DNA of 38,801 bases from JAVZJR01 sp964435235. Its GTDB lineage: Archaea; Micrarchaeota; Micrarchaeia; Anstonellales; Bilamarchaeaceae. The notes below the pieces were generated by a model that made no database searches, had not been told where the DNA came from, and saw nothing but the letters and a program-made list of their open reading frames with translations. Positions 24,898 through 33,922 of this stretch are shown piece after piece (the first letter of the stretch is position 1; each line of letters opens with the position of its first letter). The translations under genes and the position numbers were made by a program. The stretch lies in assembly GCA_964435235.1 (NCBI GenBank), contig CAYSXZ010000003.1, positions 1-38,801 on the forward strand, written 5' to 3'.

Positions 24898-26484
24898 ATG
24901 CGGAAATTGCTTCCAACTATACTATTAGCAATCTTTATTAGTGTGGGCTATGCCCAAAACGATGTTTCAACAGAAGGCGGAAACATATCATCCGTCGATT
25001 TGAATGCATCCCGTCCAACAGAATATTGGGCGGGTATTGTTGGATGGATGGGCGGCGGATTAGCAAACATAAGCGGTCCTGTATCGACTAGGAATGCGAC
25101 CAATGCAACGATATACACAAATTATCCAAACGGAAGCTATGCAGTTTATTTTAATGCAACGATGATTATTACAAGACTTCCGGAAAAGCCCGATCCAGCA
25201 TACATATTCACTCCAAACGAGTCTGATTTCAACGAGAGTGGAATGTTTGAAAATTTTACTGCGTTCGTTGGGATGAATTACAATACCACACCGGATAGTC
25301 CGTTGAACACATTCTGCGCGCCATGCGTATATGGAACATGTTATTTATATGGTGTCCCGATTCTCTGCCCTTACATCCTCCTTAATCCAAGCACGCCGAT
25401 GGCTGTGTTGAAATTCTTCAATGGCACTACTGTAGAACCACTTTTCGTAGGAGCTATAGTGAATCTTCCAGGGTATAACGGTTCGAATTTTGACTTTGAA
25501 TACATCGTTCCAGTAAAAGAATTCTACTACTTCTACCTCTACAAACGAAAGGGGTGCAATCTAACTGTATGGATAGATGATGTTCAGACAACAACATTCT
25601 CAAAGACCGGCGTACCGTATAAGGTTGAAGTGCTCGTACTGGATAATGCAACGCTAGCACCAATAGCGAACGCAACAGTCCGCAGTGTCGAAAAAAATGG
25701 CAGAAACATACTCTATCCGATTATGGAATTAGAAAAGGCTGTTCTTGGATTTGCTGAAGCACGCACGAACGCAACAGGGCGTGCGATATTTGCACTCGAG
25801 CCTACACGCTACAACATACCAGATGCCTACGGCTACCAGGCGTACATAGAAGTAGATGATCCTGCGTATTACTGCGCAGAAAATCTTTCTATAGCAAGCT
25901 ATGGCTCGCTTTCGCCAACATACAGAACATCTCTCGTGAACGATGATTATGGAAGGGAAGTAAAAAATTCTGTGCAGAGCATGAACTCACTTACAAGCAC
26001 GGCAACCAAATGGGCTACGGCAAGGAAGATTAGGGTAGCAAATATAAATGTATCAACAAACGGAAGCTACACAATCCCGCTGCCAACACTAAAGGCAGGG
26101 GCGCCGAACCTTTTGAATATAACTGCCTACAATAACTCCAACATAATCAATGCGACTGTTTATAGCGCAGAGGAGAGCGGCCTCATTATATTTGTTCCCC
26201 TCCAGCCAGACAAGGAGCTCTACAACAACACTGGTCCTTTCTATACGAACGAAACTATAATTGTAATACCAACAAGATACAACAACAACGCAAACCTCAC
26301 GCTCGTTCTAGCATACGAAGGAAACAACTTCGCAACGCTCACATTCGATATAGATTCTGTTCTAGAGGAGCCTAGCGCTGGTGAGGGAGACATGGACGAT
26401 TCAACATATACTTTAATATCTTCTGCTCTTCAGAACATCAATATGGTCCTTTCGAATATTGGAAAATCTATCTCAACGGTGTAA
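24898..26484 (+). CDS. Secreted surface glycoprotein-like protein, 528 aa
   Basis: A signal peptide (MRKLLPTILLAIFISVGYA) is followed by a long exported region rich in Asn-x-Ser/Thr sequons (for example NATNATIYTN), typical of N-glycosylated archaeal surface proteins. There is no C-terminal membrane helix or obvious anchor. Around residues 222-305 it has a beta-sandwich-like domain (LTVWIDDVQTTTFSKTGVPY onward) that is also present in the next protein. A CAPCVYGTC cluster near 140 may form disulfides. It may be part of an S-layer or a filament or carrier complex with its neighbours. It is the first gene of the operon; the next starts 3 bases after its stop. Confidence 0.75.
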   Translation: MRKLLPTILLAIFISVGYAQNDVSTEGGNISSVDLNASRPTEYWAGIVGWMGGGLANISGPVSTRNATNATIYTNYPNGSYAVYFNATMIITRLPEKPDPAYIFTPNESDFNESGMFENFTAFVGMNYNTTPDSPLNTFCAPCVYGTCYLYGVPILCPYILLNPSTPMAVLKFFNGTTVEPLFVGAIVNLPGYNGSNFDFEYIVPVKEFYYFYLYKRKGCNLTVWIDDVQTTTFSKTGVPYKVEVLVLDNATLAPIANATVRSVEKNGRNILYPIMELEKAVLGFAEARTNATGRAIFALEPTRYNIPDAYGYQAYIEVDDPAYYCAENLSIASYGSLSPTYRTSLVNDDYGREVKNSVQSMNSLTSTATKWATARKIRVANINVSTNGSYTIPLPTLKAGAPNLLNITAYNNSNIINATVYSAEESGLIIFVPLQPDKELYNNTGPFYTNETIIVIPTRYNNNANLTLVLAYEGNNFATLTFDIDSVLEEPSAGEGDMDDSTYTLISSALQNINMVLSNIGKSISTV

Positions 26485-26487
26485 ATT

Positions 26488-28170
26488 ATGAAAAGATTAA
26501 TCCTTTTGTTATTCTGTTTTGGGCTTGCGTTTTCGCAGAGTGCAGCAATCATAGATAACACGAACACAGTAAAAGATGTTTATTCATCATCAGCCTTTAA
26601 GGTATATGTAGATACATTTGGGGTAAATCCTGATTTTGGAATAAGATTGTGCAATGTTGGGCAGAAGTATGTTGGAGCAGTTTATTCAGCAAACCTCGGT
26701 GGCGGGAATTATAGATACATTACAATAAGCAAAAATCTAACTACTGGCTCAATAAACACCCTTGTGTATACTTCGACAAATCTTGGAGGAGGATGCTATG
26801 CAACACCTATAGATGCATTTGCATTCTCTCAATTTCGCGATTTCACAAGGACTCCTCCTGTCTATGTCTCTGCATTCCCTGGAAGAATCCATGTTCTTTA
26901 TTCTGATAATGCAGATGGTTCCTCACCAAGCTTTGTTGGCGTCCCAACCTCAAACGGCTGGCTTCGAGGAAGCTACAGTGTTCCGCTTTCTGTTAGCTCG
27001 TTTAATCAATCAACCGGATTAGTGACTGCAGATATAACAAGCATAACATTTGAGACAGATGCAGGCAGTATAACAAAATCGCCATCTGATTCTGAATGGG
27101 GGCTAAATAATGCGACAGGGAGAAGTATGCTGCTTGCGCTGTGCACAGATGATTTCGGAGACAGTTGCTCAGATGCAGTAATTGTTAATAGATCAGCAGA
27201 CCTTCCAGCGCGGCTCTCGCTTGGACTTCCAACAAATGATCAGGTGATATACAATAGGTATGTCGTTGTCGACGGTTTGGGCTATGGTCCGCTCTGTATC
27301 GGTGCTGACCTAAACCTCGTCTCTGTAGTATTTTCAGCAAATCCGGTAAATCCAGGGCAGCCCAGCAACGTTACCATAACAATAAGAAATGACGGTAATG
27401 TTAACATCACGACCGATTTCAGACTCACGCTTAACATAACCGGGCCTGGTGGATTCTTCAACCAAACAAACTGGACGATAACTGAAAACCTCGCGCCCGG
27501 TCAGAGCACAACAAGGAACATTACCTTCACAAACACGACGAGAAGCGGAAACTATGTTTTCACTGCACATGCAGACTCACTCAATGGTATAGTGGAATGT
27601 AACGAAACTAACAACATAAACTCAGGCACGCTTACGGTAATAAAAACATATACTATTCACGTCCTTATAGATGGAGTTGAAAACGACACATTCCCATTTG
27701 CAGGAAGACCATACAACCTTACTGTTTATTTGAACGATTCGGACGGCAATATTGTGCCGAACGTAAAATTCGTCTTTACAGAAACTAATGGTCTTAATCC
27801 GTTTACCCCTACACAAATATGGAATAATTCTGGTAATCTCATCGGTTTGAAGAGCTATTCGATTGGGGAGATAACGAGCAACTCATCAGGTTATGCGATG
27901 CTTGCAGCAGTTCCAACATGCAACAGATTATATGCCGATCCGATAAGAGGACCGCTTCTGATTTCTAATATAGGAAATTATTCTATGAAGGTGGAGGCAT
28001 ACGAAGGAGGGACATACCGTGCAAACAAAACTCTATATGTGACAGATGCCACATGCGCAGACCCAGGATGGGTGAACAATAAGGAACTGCTAAACAAGGA
28101 TTATGTCGAACCAGTTTACGATTGGCTATATACGATGTATTCTATAATGAAGAAGTTGCTGGTGCCGTGA
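26488..28170 (+). CDS. Secreted CARDB-containing surface protein, 560 aa
   Basis: A signal peptide (MKRLILLLFCFGLAFSQS) leads into an N-terminal region (about 45-265) that is paralogous to that of the next gene (shared NPD-x(2)-R-x-C and KYVG motifs, RGW, then L-x-DD-(F/Y)). A CARDB adhesion-type domain follows at about 274-385 (VSVVFSANPVNPGQPSNVTI, NETNN), then a domain at about 388-475 homologous to one in the preceding protein (IDGVENDTFPFAGRPYNLTV). Many N-glycosylation sequons occur. There is no membrane anchor, so it may be held by its neighbours. Probably co-transcribed; the next gene starts four bases after its stop. Confidence 0.77.
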   Translation: MKRLILLLFCFGLAFSQSAAIIDNTNTVKDVYSSSAFKVYVDTFGVNPDFGIRLCNVGQKYVGAVYSANLGGGNYRYITISKNLTTGSINTLVYTSTNLGGGCYATPIDAFAFSQFRDFTRTPPVYVSAFPGRIHVLYSDNADGSSPSFVGVPTSNGWLRGSYSVPLSVSSFNQSTGLVTADITSITFETDAGSITKSPSDSEWGLNNATGRSMLLALCTDDFGDSCSDAVIVNRSADLPARLSLGLPTNDQVIYNRYVVVDGLGYGPLCIGADLNLVSVVFSANPVNPGQPSNVTITIRNDGNVNITTDFRLTLNITGPGGFFNQTNWTITENLAPGQSTTRNITFTNTTRSGNYVFTAHADSLNGIVECNETNNINSGTLTVIKTYTIHVLIDGVENDTFPFAGRPYNLTVYLNDSDGNIVPNVKFVFTETNGLNPFTPTQIWNNSGNLIGLKSYSIGEITSNSSGYAMLAAVPTCNRLYADPIRGPLLISNIGNYSMKVEAYEGGTYRANKTLYVTDATCADPGWVNNKELLNKDYVEPVYDWLYTMYSIMKKLLVP

Positions 28171-28174
28171 TAGG

Positions 28175-30133
28175 ATGAGAAAGGCGATTTTTCTTTTTTT
28201 GCTTGTTGCATGCATATCGTTTGCGCAGTACTACGACATTGCAATTGTGCGCGCGAATGACAGCGTGGTGCAAAGCCTTGTCTATGATGATAATTCAACA
28301 TCATACAAGGACAACAGTATAGAGAACCCAGACGTGAATCTTCGTATATGTGCCATGCAAGTGAGCGACCTGCAGAACAAATATGTTGGGCTCGCTTACG
28401 CTGATGGTTTTGATGGGGACTACATAATTCTTACGCATTTCCCTGCACGTGCAACAAACATTACACCATCTGGATGCGCCTACCTAACACTCGAAATCTC
28501 AAGCTTTAGAGCATGGTATCCGTCCATTCCATATGTTTTTATATCGAACTCGCCGTCTTTATCAAACGCAGAAAGATGGAAGCTCTCCAGATTGCGAGGA
28601 TGGTTTATAGGAAACTATACGCTGAATAAAACGCAGGTTGGCAATGCAGTGAACATAACAGTTACTGATGCGATAGAGGACACAGGCACTAGTATCGTCC
28701 CTGATGTAAACTATCTCGTTGTTGGTCTCGTGCGTGATGATTACACCACAATGGACACTGGAATTACCTCGTTAAACGACTCGATAATTCTCTCTGCTGA
28801 TTCTCCAACTGCTCCTTACAAGATATTTATAAATGGAATAGGCCCAGACACCCCGCCCTATGTTGAGATTATAACTCCAGAACCAACGACATACACGAGC
28901 GGAACGATTCCTTTTACATACCAAATGTTTGATGATGACGATATAGTGAGCTGCTGGTATGTTCTGGATGGCACAAGGGTTGACATGCCTGCCTGCGGAC
29001 CAGCGTATATCTTAAATGTTGGAAGCGGTTCGCATTCGCTCACCTTATACGCAAACGATACCTCAGGGAATATTGGTTCTGATAGCGTTACGTTTAGAGT
29101 TAGTATGGCAGCTCCACCGCCTCCTGGAGGAGGACCGCCTGGGACACCATATTACCGCCCACCAATAGTTCCACCCCCACCTCCGTATATTTATTTCACA
29201 ATAATACCAGAGAATATCAACATAACAATTGATTATCCAAAAGAGGGAAAGGCAAACTTCAGAGTCTCGTCAACAGTTGCTCTTGAAAACGTATCGTGCT
29301 TTGTGAGAGGCGATTTCGAGAATTATACTACAGTGGAAATATCTGATACAAGAACATCAGCAAATGGTACGATAGAGGGGACTATTATAGTCAGGATGCC
29401 TCCAATAGACATCCTAGATTACAACAGAGGAACTACCGGTACTCTTCAATGCACCGGTTACTCTTCCCCAACATTAATCTCATCTGCACTTGCAAATGTT
29501 TATCTGACAATAAACAAACCAGCCTTCGCAGCAGAGGATAGAAGCATAGAAGTTATTATAGGGGAGTCTAAGGAAGGAACTATACCCTTCTTCAATGTTG
29601 GTGCAGGAAATTCGAGTGCAATAAACATAAGTGTGGAATTTACTGGAGTTTACAGTAGATTTGTACATGTCGTTAGTATTACAGAAAAACTTGAAAATGG
29701 TCAGATGGGCTTAATCCACTATAGAGTAAGCATACCTGAGGGTTTTGAATCGTATGTTTACCGTGTACCATTCGTTTTATACGAAAACGGTAGAATTCTT
29801 GGCGGCGGCACTCTCCTAATAGAAGCAAAACAACCACCGATAGTTGTATGTAAAGTGCCGGACTTACTCTGGACGCTTCTTATACTCTTTCTAGGTCTTG
29901 TTGCGAGTATCTATGTCTTCCATAGAAAACGGAGAGAAGAGGAAGAAAGGATTGCGAAGATGCCGCAAGCTGAAATCAGAAAGATGATGATGGAGTTGAA
30001 AGGCAAGCCAAAAGGGAGGTTGCAGGAATGGTGGGAGAAGAATAAGAAACCACTAAAATACGCAGCCCTAACGATGCTCCCCTTTTTAATCGTGTGGGCA
30101 ATAGTAGTGTGGTCGCTCCTAAAATGCCAATAA
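28175..30133 (+). CDS. Large membrane-anchored surface protein with two C-terminal helices, 652 aa
   Basis: A signal peptide (MRKAIFLFLLVACISFAQ) is followed by an N-terminal region (about 45-225) paralogous to that of the previous gene, an Ig-like domain (about 227-309), a proline/glycine-rich stalk (about 312-340, PPPPGGGPPGTPYY), further beta domains (about 345-550) with NxT/S sequons, a membrane helix (about 564-583), a basic Lys/Arg/Glu-rich cytoplasmic segment (about 584-625) and a second helix (about 630-648). It could anchor the two soluble partners and reach the cytoplasm. It follows the previous gene by four bases. Confidence 0.76.
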   Translation: MRKAIFLFLLVACISFAQYYDIAIVRANDSVVQSLVYDDNSTSYKDNSIENPDVNLRICAMQVSDLQNKYVGLAYADGFDGDYIILTHFPARATNITPSGCAYLTLEISSFRAWYPSIPYVFISNSPSLSNAERWKLSRLRGWFIGNYTLNKTQVGNAVNITVTDAIEDTGTSIVPDVNYLVVGLVRDDYTTMDTGITSLNDSIILSADSPTAPYKIFINGIGPDTPPYVEIITPEPTTYTSGTIPFTYQMFDDDDIVSCWYVLDGTRVDMPACGPAYILNVGSGSHSLTLYANDTSGNIGSDSVTFRVSMAAPPPPGGGPPGTPYYRPPIVPPPPPYIYFTIIPENINITIDYPKEGKANFRVSSTVALENVSCFVRGDFENYTTVEISDTRTSANGTIEGTIIVRMPPIDILDYNRGTTGTLQCTGYSSPTLISSALANVYLTINKPAFAAEDRSIEVIIGESKEGTIPFFNVGAGNSSAINISVEFTGVYSRFVHVVSITEKLENGQMGLIHYRVSIPEGFESYVYRVPFVLYENGRILGGGTLLIEAKQPPIVVCKVPDLLWTLLILFLGLVASIYVFHRKRREEEERIAKMPQAEIRKMMMELKGKPKGRLQEWWEKNKKPLKYAALTMLPFLIVWAIVVWSLLKCQ

Positions 30134-30176
30134 ATTTGTTTAAATATTTTATCTTTGAATTATTCTCGGTGATTCG

Positions 30177-30911
30177 TTGTTTTCTACCATAAACAAGACA
30201 TTTTCAGCTTATATGGCAAAACCTTTCATGTTTATGTGGGGCTCTTTTGTGTATCTTTTCATGTTCGTTATTTTTCTTCTTACAGCATTTGGCCTTGCAC
30301 TCCTGTATTTTATGCTTGCGTCTGCACTTTCGTACAACATATCTATGGAGCTTACGATTGAAGCTCTCCCCAATTTGCTTGTAGCAACGATAATCCCCGT
30401 ATTATTTTTTTATTTAATAGGCGGGTTGAACGCAGCGCTGATAAAAACATATTACAATGCAATGAATGGTACAAAGACAAGCCTGCTGGATTTCTACCAC
30501 TACGCTCTTTCTAAGGCGCCTGTAATGTTCGGAATTCTCCTAATGCGCGACCTCATATCACTCCTTCTTATAGGTCCAGTTGCTGCGATCTACTTTTTGT
30601 ATCTTTCTCAGTATGCATACATGGACGTCATTCTTTTTGTCTTCGCTCTTTTCATAATATTTATAATACATCTTCTCGCAACACCTGCTATAATCTCTGC
30701 TGCGCTTGGTGCTTCCTCATTCGATGCATTTCGCACCGCATTCCTTACCATAAAAACTAAGCATGTTTATTTTGTAGCTATGTTTATTTTGTTTGCAATG
30801 GTTTGGCTTTTCAACTTTGTTCCACTCATCAACATTTTTACTATCTTCTTCCTTTATCCAGTAATCTACAGCGCGCTTATCATTTTCGTAATTGAGGAAA
30901 GGAGGGCGTAA
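30177..30911 (+). CDS. Polytopic membrane protein, 244 aa
   Basis: About six hydrophobic segments cover most of the protein (near residues 20-45, 70-90, 110-130, 135-160, 170-185 and 195-240). No catalytic or transport signature is recognised; the overall look resembles uncharacterised archaeal integral membrane proteins of the glycerophosphodiester phosphodiesterase membrane domain type, only weakly. The TTG at 30177 is used because CGGTGATTCG lies directly before it; an ATG 12 codons on is an alternative. A TATA-like TTTAAATAT at 30139-30147 could give it an extra promoter in the operon. Confidence 0.7.
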   Translation: MFSTINKTFSAYMAKPFMFMWGSFVYLFMFVIFLLTAFGLALLYFMLASALSYNISMELTIEALPNLLVATIIPVLFFYLIGGLNAALIKTYYNAMNGTKTSLLDFYHYALSKAPVMFGILLMRDLISLLLIGPVAAIYFLYLSQYAYMDVILFVFALFIIFIIHLLATPAIISAALGASSFDAFRTAFLTIKTKHVYFVAMFILFAMVWLFNFVPLINIFTIFFLYPVIYSALIIFVIEERRA

Positions 30912-30913
30912 GG

Positions 30914-31222
30914 ATGGAAAGAGCATACGAATGTGATGTGGCAAAGAAGGGCGAACTTACAAAGATTCTTGAGGCAGACCCGTACGCTGCAGACAGCTTC
31001 GCTCGAGTAGGATATAAGATACGCGATGGTGCTACTCTAGGCGAAGAAAAGAACAAGATATACCTGTACATCTCAGCTTCAGAAGAATTCGTAAAGAAAG
31101 CGGATGAAAGACTCAAGGGGATTGCCACTCCATTAGAGAAGGAGAAGGCAGAAAGAGTAATAGGAAAGATAAAGCAAGAGGAGGAGTCCGCAGAGTCTGG
31201 TCTTGGTTCTATCTTTGGATAG
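30914..31222 (+). CDS. Small acidic hypothetical protein, 102 aa
   Basis: Not recognised. It is a soluble alpha/beta protein with the segment YECDVAKKGELTKILEADPY at the start, a central strand-rich part (KIYLYISASEEFVKKADE) and a Glu/Lys-rich helix leading to a GLGSIFG C-terminus. It begins 2 bases after the stop of the membrane protein, with a GGAGGGCG-like ribosome site inside that gene, so it is translated from the same transcript. The following gene's frame overlaps its end. Confidence 0.65.
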   Translation: MERAYECDVAKKGELTKILEADPYAADSFARVGYKIRDGATLGEEKNKIYLYISASEEFVKKADERLKGIATPLEKEKAERVIGKIKQEEESAESGLGSIFG

Positions 31223-31232
31223 GGTGGTCCTC

Positions 31233-31742
31233 TTGAACGAGGAGACAACAACCGAAAAAACAGAGAAAAGAAACATTCCATCTAGAGGGGTACCTTCATC
31301 AGAAAGTCTCTATCTCCCTCCCTATAATAGCAACGAGACTAGAAAATTTCAGGATGATAATGAAGTGCCGACAAGAAATCTTTGGAGTTTGGAGGAGGTA
31401 ATAAATTTTGTCTTTCCTAAAAAATATCAAGAAAAATATCATGAGATTGCTGTGAAATTTCTTATTCTTTTGACGAGTAAAACCAAACTCAACGGAAGCG
31501 ATATCTCACTGTTTGTGAGCGAGAACAAAATCTCAAAGGCAACATTCTACAATCGCGTCCTACCACGCCTGAGACGTGTCGGAATGATAAAGATAGAACG
31601 CGAAACAATCGTGCCGTTAGAGAGTAAGAGAAAATTCAGACCAATGCGCATAAGCTTGAGCAAGACCTTTGGAAATTATCTTATGAAGATAGGAGATTCT
31701 TGGCTTGCTATAGTGGATGACGCGAGGAGCAGGCAAGGTTAA
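31233..31742 (+). CDS. Winged-helix DNA-binding protein
   Basis: A 169-aa protein: a long, charged, probably disordered N-terminal part (about 1-55, rich in Glu, Thr and Ser) followed by a helix-turn-helix region (about 60-150), seen as GSDISLFVSENKISKATFYNRVLPRLRR and the wing GMIKIERET. This is the look of a transcriptional regulator. Start is uncertain: TTG at 31233 or GTG at 31224 are supported by GGGTGG just upstream; the longer frame begins at 31203. As the last gene of the surface operon it may regulate it. The 3' end overlaps the convergent MBL gene by 4 bases. Confidence 0.65.
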   Translation: MNEETTTEKTEKRNIPSRGVPSSESLYLPPYNSNETRKFQDDNEVPTRNLWSLEEVINFVFPKKYQEKYHEIAVKFLILLTSKTKLNGSDISLFVSENKISKATFYNRVLPRLRRVGMIKIERETIVPLESKRKFRPMRISLSKTFGNYLMKIGDSWLAIVDDARSRQG

Positions 31743-32530
31743 AATCTCTCTAATCCTTCTCCAATTCTCATACCATCGTAGGCTGCGATAACATTAACAT
31801 TGCTTTTCTCTCCTATCATTGTAGCTTCCTTTTTTGGCCCTGAGCGTAGAACAGCCATCCCCATATGCGTTATTATACCTAGTTTTGGTTTCGCATTCCT
31901 CATCAGCTCCGCAACATCGGTGCTTGACATGTGTCCACGGAAGTGGTCAGTTTGTGGTTTAAGACAGTTTGCTATAAGGTAATCACAGCCGCGATAAGCC
32001 TTTCCAAGTTCTTCGAAATATTCTGTGTCTCCAGTATATCCAATCACTACTCCATCTATAAAAAGCTTAAAACCGAATGCATCGGCAATATCGTGCCTAG
32101 CCTCTATTATTTCTATCTCAAATTCTCCCTTTTCCGTCTTAAATTTTTTTCTATCGCCGATTCTTGCCCTATATATCTCGCTTATTTTTTCCTGATGGTA
32201 AAGTGATATAGCTCTGTCTCCCCCTTCCCCTCCATCGATGGCGTATTTTGACGCTATCAATATTCCTCTTTTCTTTAGAGCATGATGGCTCATTCCTTCT
32301 ATAAGAAGATTGGCATCATTGCAATGGTCTATATGTGCATGAGTAACTATAATAGCATCAAGTTTCAGAGGGTCTTGTTTAAAACGTAGGGAGCCTAGAA
32401 GGGCGCCGGGGCCTGGGTCAACGTGAATGTTTGCGCTTTTTGAATTTATTCGAAAGCCACCAGTGCCGCGAAGTTGTTTTAAAAGATTTATTCTTCCCCC
32501 TCCAGTTCCGATAAATATTATTTCGGTCAT
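31739..32530 (-). CDS. MBL-fold metallo-hydrolase, RNase Z-like
   Basis: A 263-aa metallo-beta-lactamase fold protein with the metal motif THAHIDHCND (H64, H66, D68, H69), H146 in EARHDI, the second-metal aspartate in GYTGDTEYF (D168) and a late histidine in ITHMGMAV. The glycine-rich start GTGGGRINLLKQLRGTGGF is typical of the family. It is close to RNase Z/ElaC but lacks distinctive tRNase features that I can identify, so the substrate is uncertain. It is divergent from the small BofA-like gene. Confidence 0.83.
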   Translation of the reverse strand: MTEIIFIGTGGGRINLLKQLRGTGGFRINSKSANIHVDPGPGALLGSLRFKQDPLKLDAIIVTHAHIDHCNDANLLIEGMSHHALKKRGILIASKYAIDGGEGGDRAISLYHQEKISEIYRARIGDRKKFKTEKGEFEIEIIEARHDIADAFGFKLFIDGVVIGYTGDTEYFEELGKAYRGCDYLIANCLKPQTDHFRGHMSSTDVAELMRNAKPKLGIITHMGMAVLRSGPKKEATMIGEKSNVNVIAAYDGMRIGEGLERF

Positions 32531-32591
32531 GCCATTATCACATTTAAGCTATCAGAAGAATCCTTTTAAATAGTGCTGGGTATATCGGATT

Positions 32592-32849
32592 ATGTCAGTG
32601 TCCTTTGTTTTTCTAATACTGCTTTTTCTTTTGCTTTTTGCAGCCATCTTCTGGTCTGTTTTCAAGCATACTATAAAGCTTGCATGGGGGCTGATCATAA
32701 ACACGGTCTTCGGTCTTGTTGGGATATTCCTCCTTAACCTTCTAGGTTTCACCATCCAAATAAATACCATAACTATTCTTATTGTAGCTATATTCGGACT
32801 TCTTGGTGTTGTGGCTCTTGCATTCCTTACTCTTTTCGGTGTGATGTAA
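32592..32849 (+). CDS. BofA-like small membrane protein, 85 aa
   Basis: Two or three membrane segments (about residues 3-22, 30-52 and 58-84). The pattern AWGLIINTVFGLVGIFLLNL followed by GFTIQINTITILIVAIFG resembles the pro-sigma-K processing inhibitor BofA family known from spore-forming bacteria (family pattern N-T-x-x-G-L-x-G then I-x-I-N-x-x-T). Archaeal members have no known function. A TATA-like TTTTAAATAG is about 24 bases before the ATG, so it is leaderless. It lies alone between convergent and divergent neighbours. Confidence 0.68.
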   Translation: MSVSFVFLILLFLLLFAAIFWSVFKHTIKLAWGLIINTVFGLVGIFLLNLLGFTIQINTITILIVAIFGLLGVVALAFLTLFGVM

Positions 32850-32877
32850 AACAAGTAAAAAATCAAAAGTAAAATTC

Positions 32878-33918
32878 TCAGCGCTTTATCTTTTTTCTAT
32901 ATTTCAAATAGGTAGCATAATCTATATACCTTTTTCTGCTAAGATACTCCTTCACGCTTGGTGCCCCCCCTCTTTTTTCATTGATTACATCAGTAACATT
33001 TATCGCAAATGAGTCGCTTCCAGCCCCGCTTCCGAATGAAGTTGCCAATATCCGCTGTTCTGGTTTTGCGACATCAAGAACCGCACTTAATCCAAGTAAT
33101 GTTGCGCCAGAGTATGTATTTCCAACATAAGGAACAATCAAGCCGTCTTTCACTTTTTCAAGCGGGATGCCTAATTTTTTTGCAGCTTCTTGCGGAAACT
33201 TTGCATTTGGTTGATGGAACACAAAATAATCATAATCCGAAATCCTTGTTCCAGTCTTTTCTAACAATCCATTTGTTGCATTTATCACATGTTTGAAATA
33301 TGCTGGCTGCCCAGTAAATCTTCCGCCATGGGACGGGTAATCCGCTCCCTGCCTCCTCCAGAAGTCAGGAGTATCAGTCGAAAAGGAGAAGGTTGCCTCT
33401 ATCACAGCAAGCGATTCTTTTTCCGGGCCTGCTATGAATGCTGCTCCTCCAGATGCAGCTGAATATTCGAGCGCATCTCCGGGTTTTCCTTGCGCAGTAT
33501 CCGCTCCTATGCTCATTCCGTATTCTATCATCTTACTGTCGACCATCGAAAGGACCATTTGAAGACCAGCTGTTCCTGCCTTACACGCAAATTCTAAATC
33601 AGCCGCGGTTAAATTTGGTGTTGCGCCTATCACTTCTGCAACAATCGTGGCGGTTGGTTTGACTGCATATGGATGGGATTCACTTCCGACATAAAGCGCA
33701 CCGATCTTTCTTGCGTCTATTCCTGCCATCTTTACAGCATTACTCGCTGCGGCTGTCGCTATCGTTGCTGTATCCTCATCAATCCCACCGACAGCCTTCT
33801 CTATTATTCCCAAACCTGTTTCAATTCTTTTTGGTTCCTCCCCCCAAACCATTGCTATCTCTGCCGTCTTTATTCTATAAATTGGTATGTAGACACCGTA
33901 TCCAACTATTCCTGCCAT
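32878..33918 (-). CDS. Hydroxymethylglutaryl-CoA synthase
   Basis: Condenses acetyl-CoA and acetoacetyl-CoA to HMG-CoA in the mevalonate pathway for archaeal isoprenoid lipids. The 346-aa thiolase-fold protein is of the archaeal type, with E80 (VGSESHPYA), nucleophile C112 (LEFACKAGTAG) and H235 (FHQPNAKFP), and a late SFGSGAGSDSF loop. In many archaea the thiolase and a DUF35 protein lie beside it; here they do not. It begins four bases after the stop of the membrane protein upstream, with GGGATGAT inside that gene as ribosome site. Confidence 0.94.
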   Translation of the reverse strand: MAGIVGYGVYIPIYRIKTAEIAMVWGEEPKRIETGLGIIEKAVGGIDEDTATIATAAASNAVKMAGIDARKIGALYVGSESHPYAVKPTATIVAEVIGATPNLTAADLEFACKAGTAGLQMVLSMVDSKMIEYGMSIGADTAQGKPGDALEYSAASGGAAFIAGPEKESLAVIEATFSFSTDTPDFWRRQGADYPSHGGRFTGQPAYFKHVINATNGLLEKTGTRISDYDYFVFHQPNAKFPQEAAKKLGIPLEKVKDGLIVPYVGNTYSGATLLGLSAVLDVAKPEQRILATSFGSGAGSDSFAINVTDVINEKRGGAPSVKEYLSRKRYIDYATYLKYRKKIKR

Positions 33919-33922
33919 CGAA

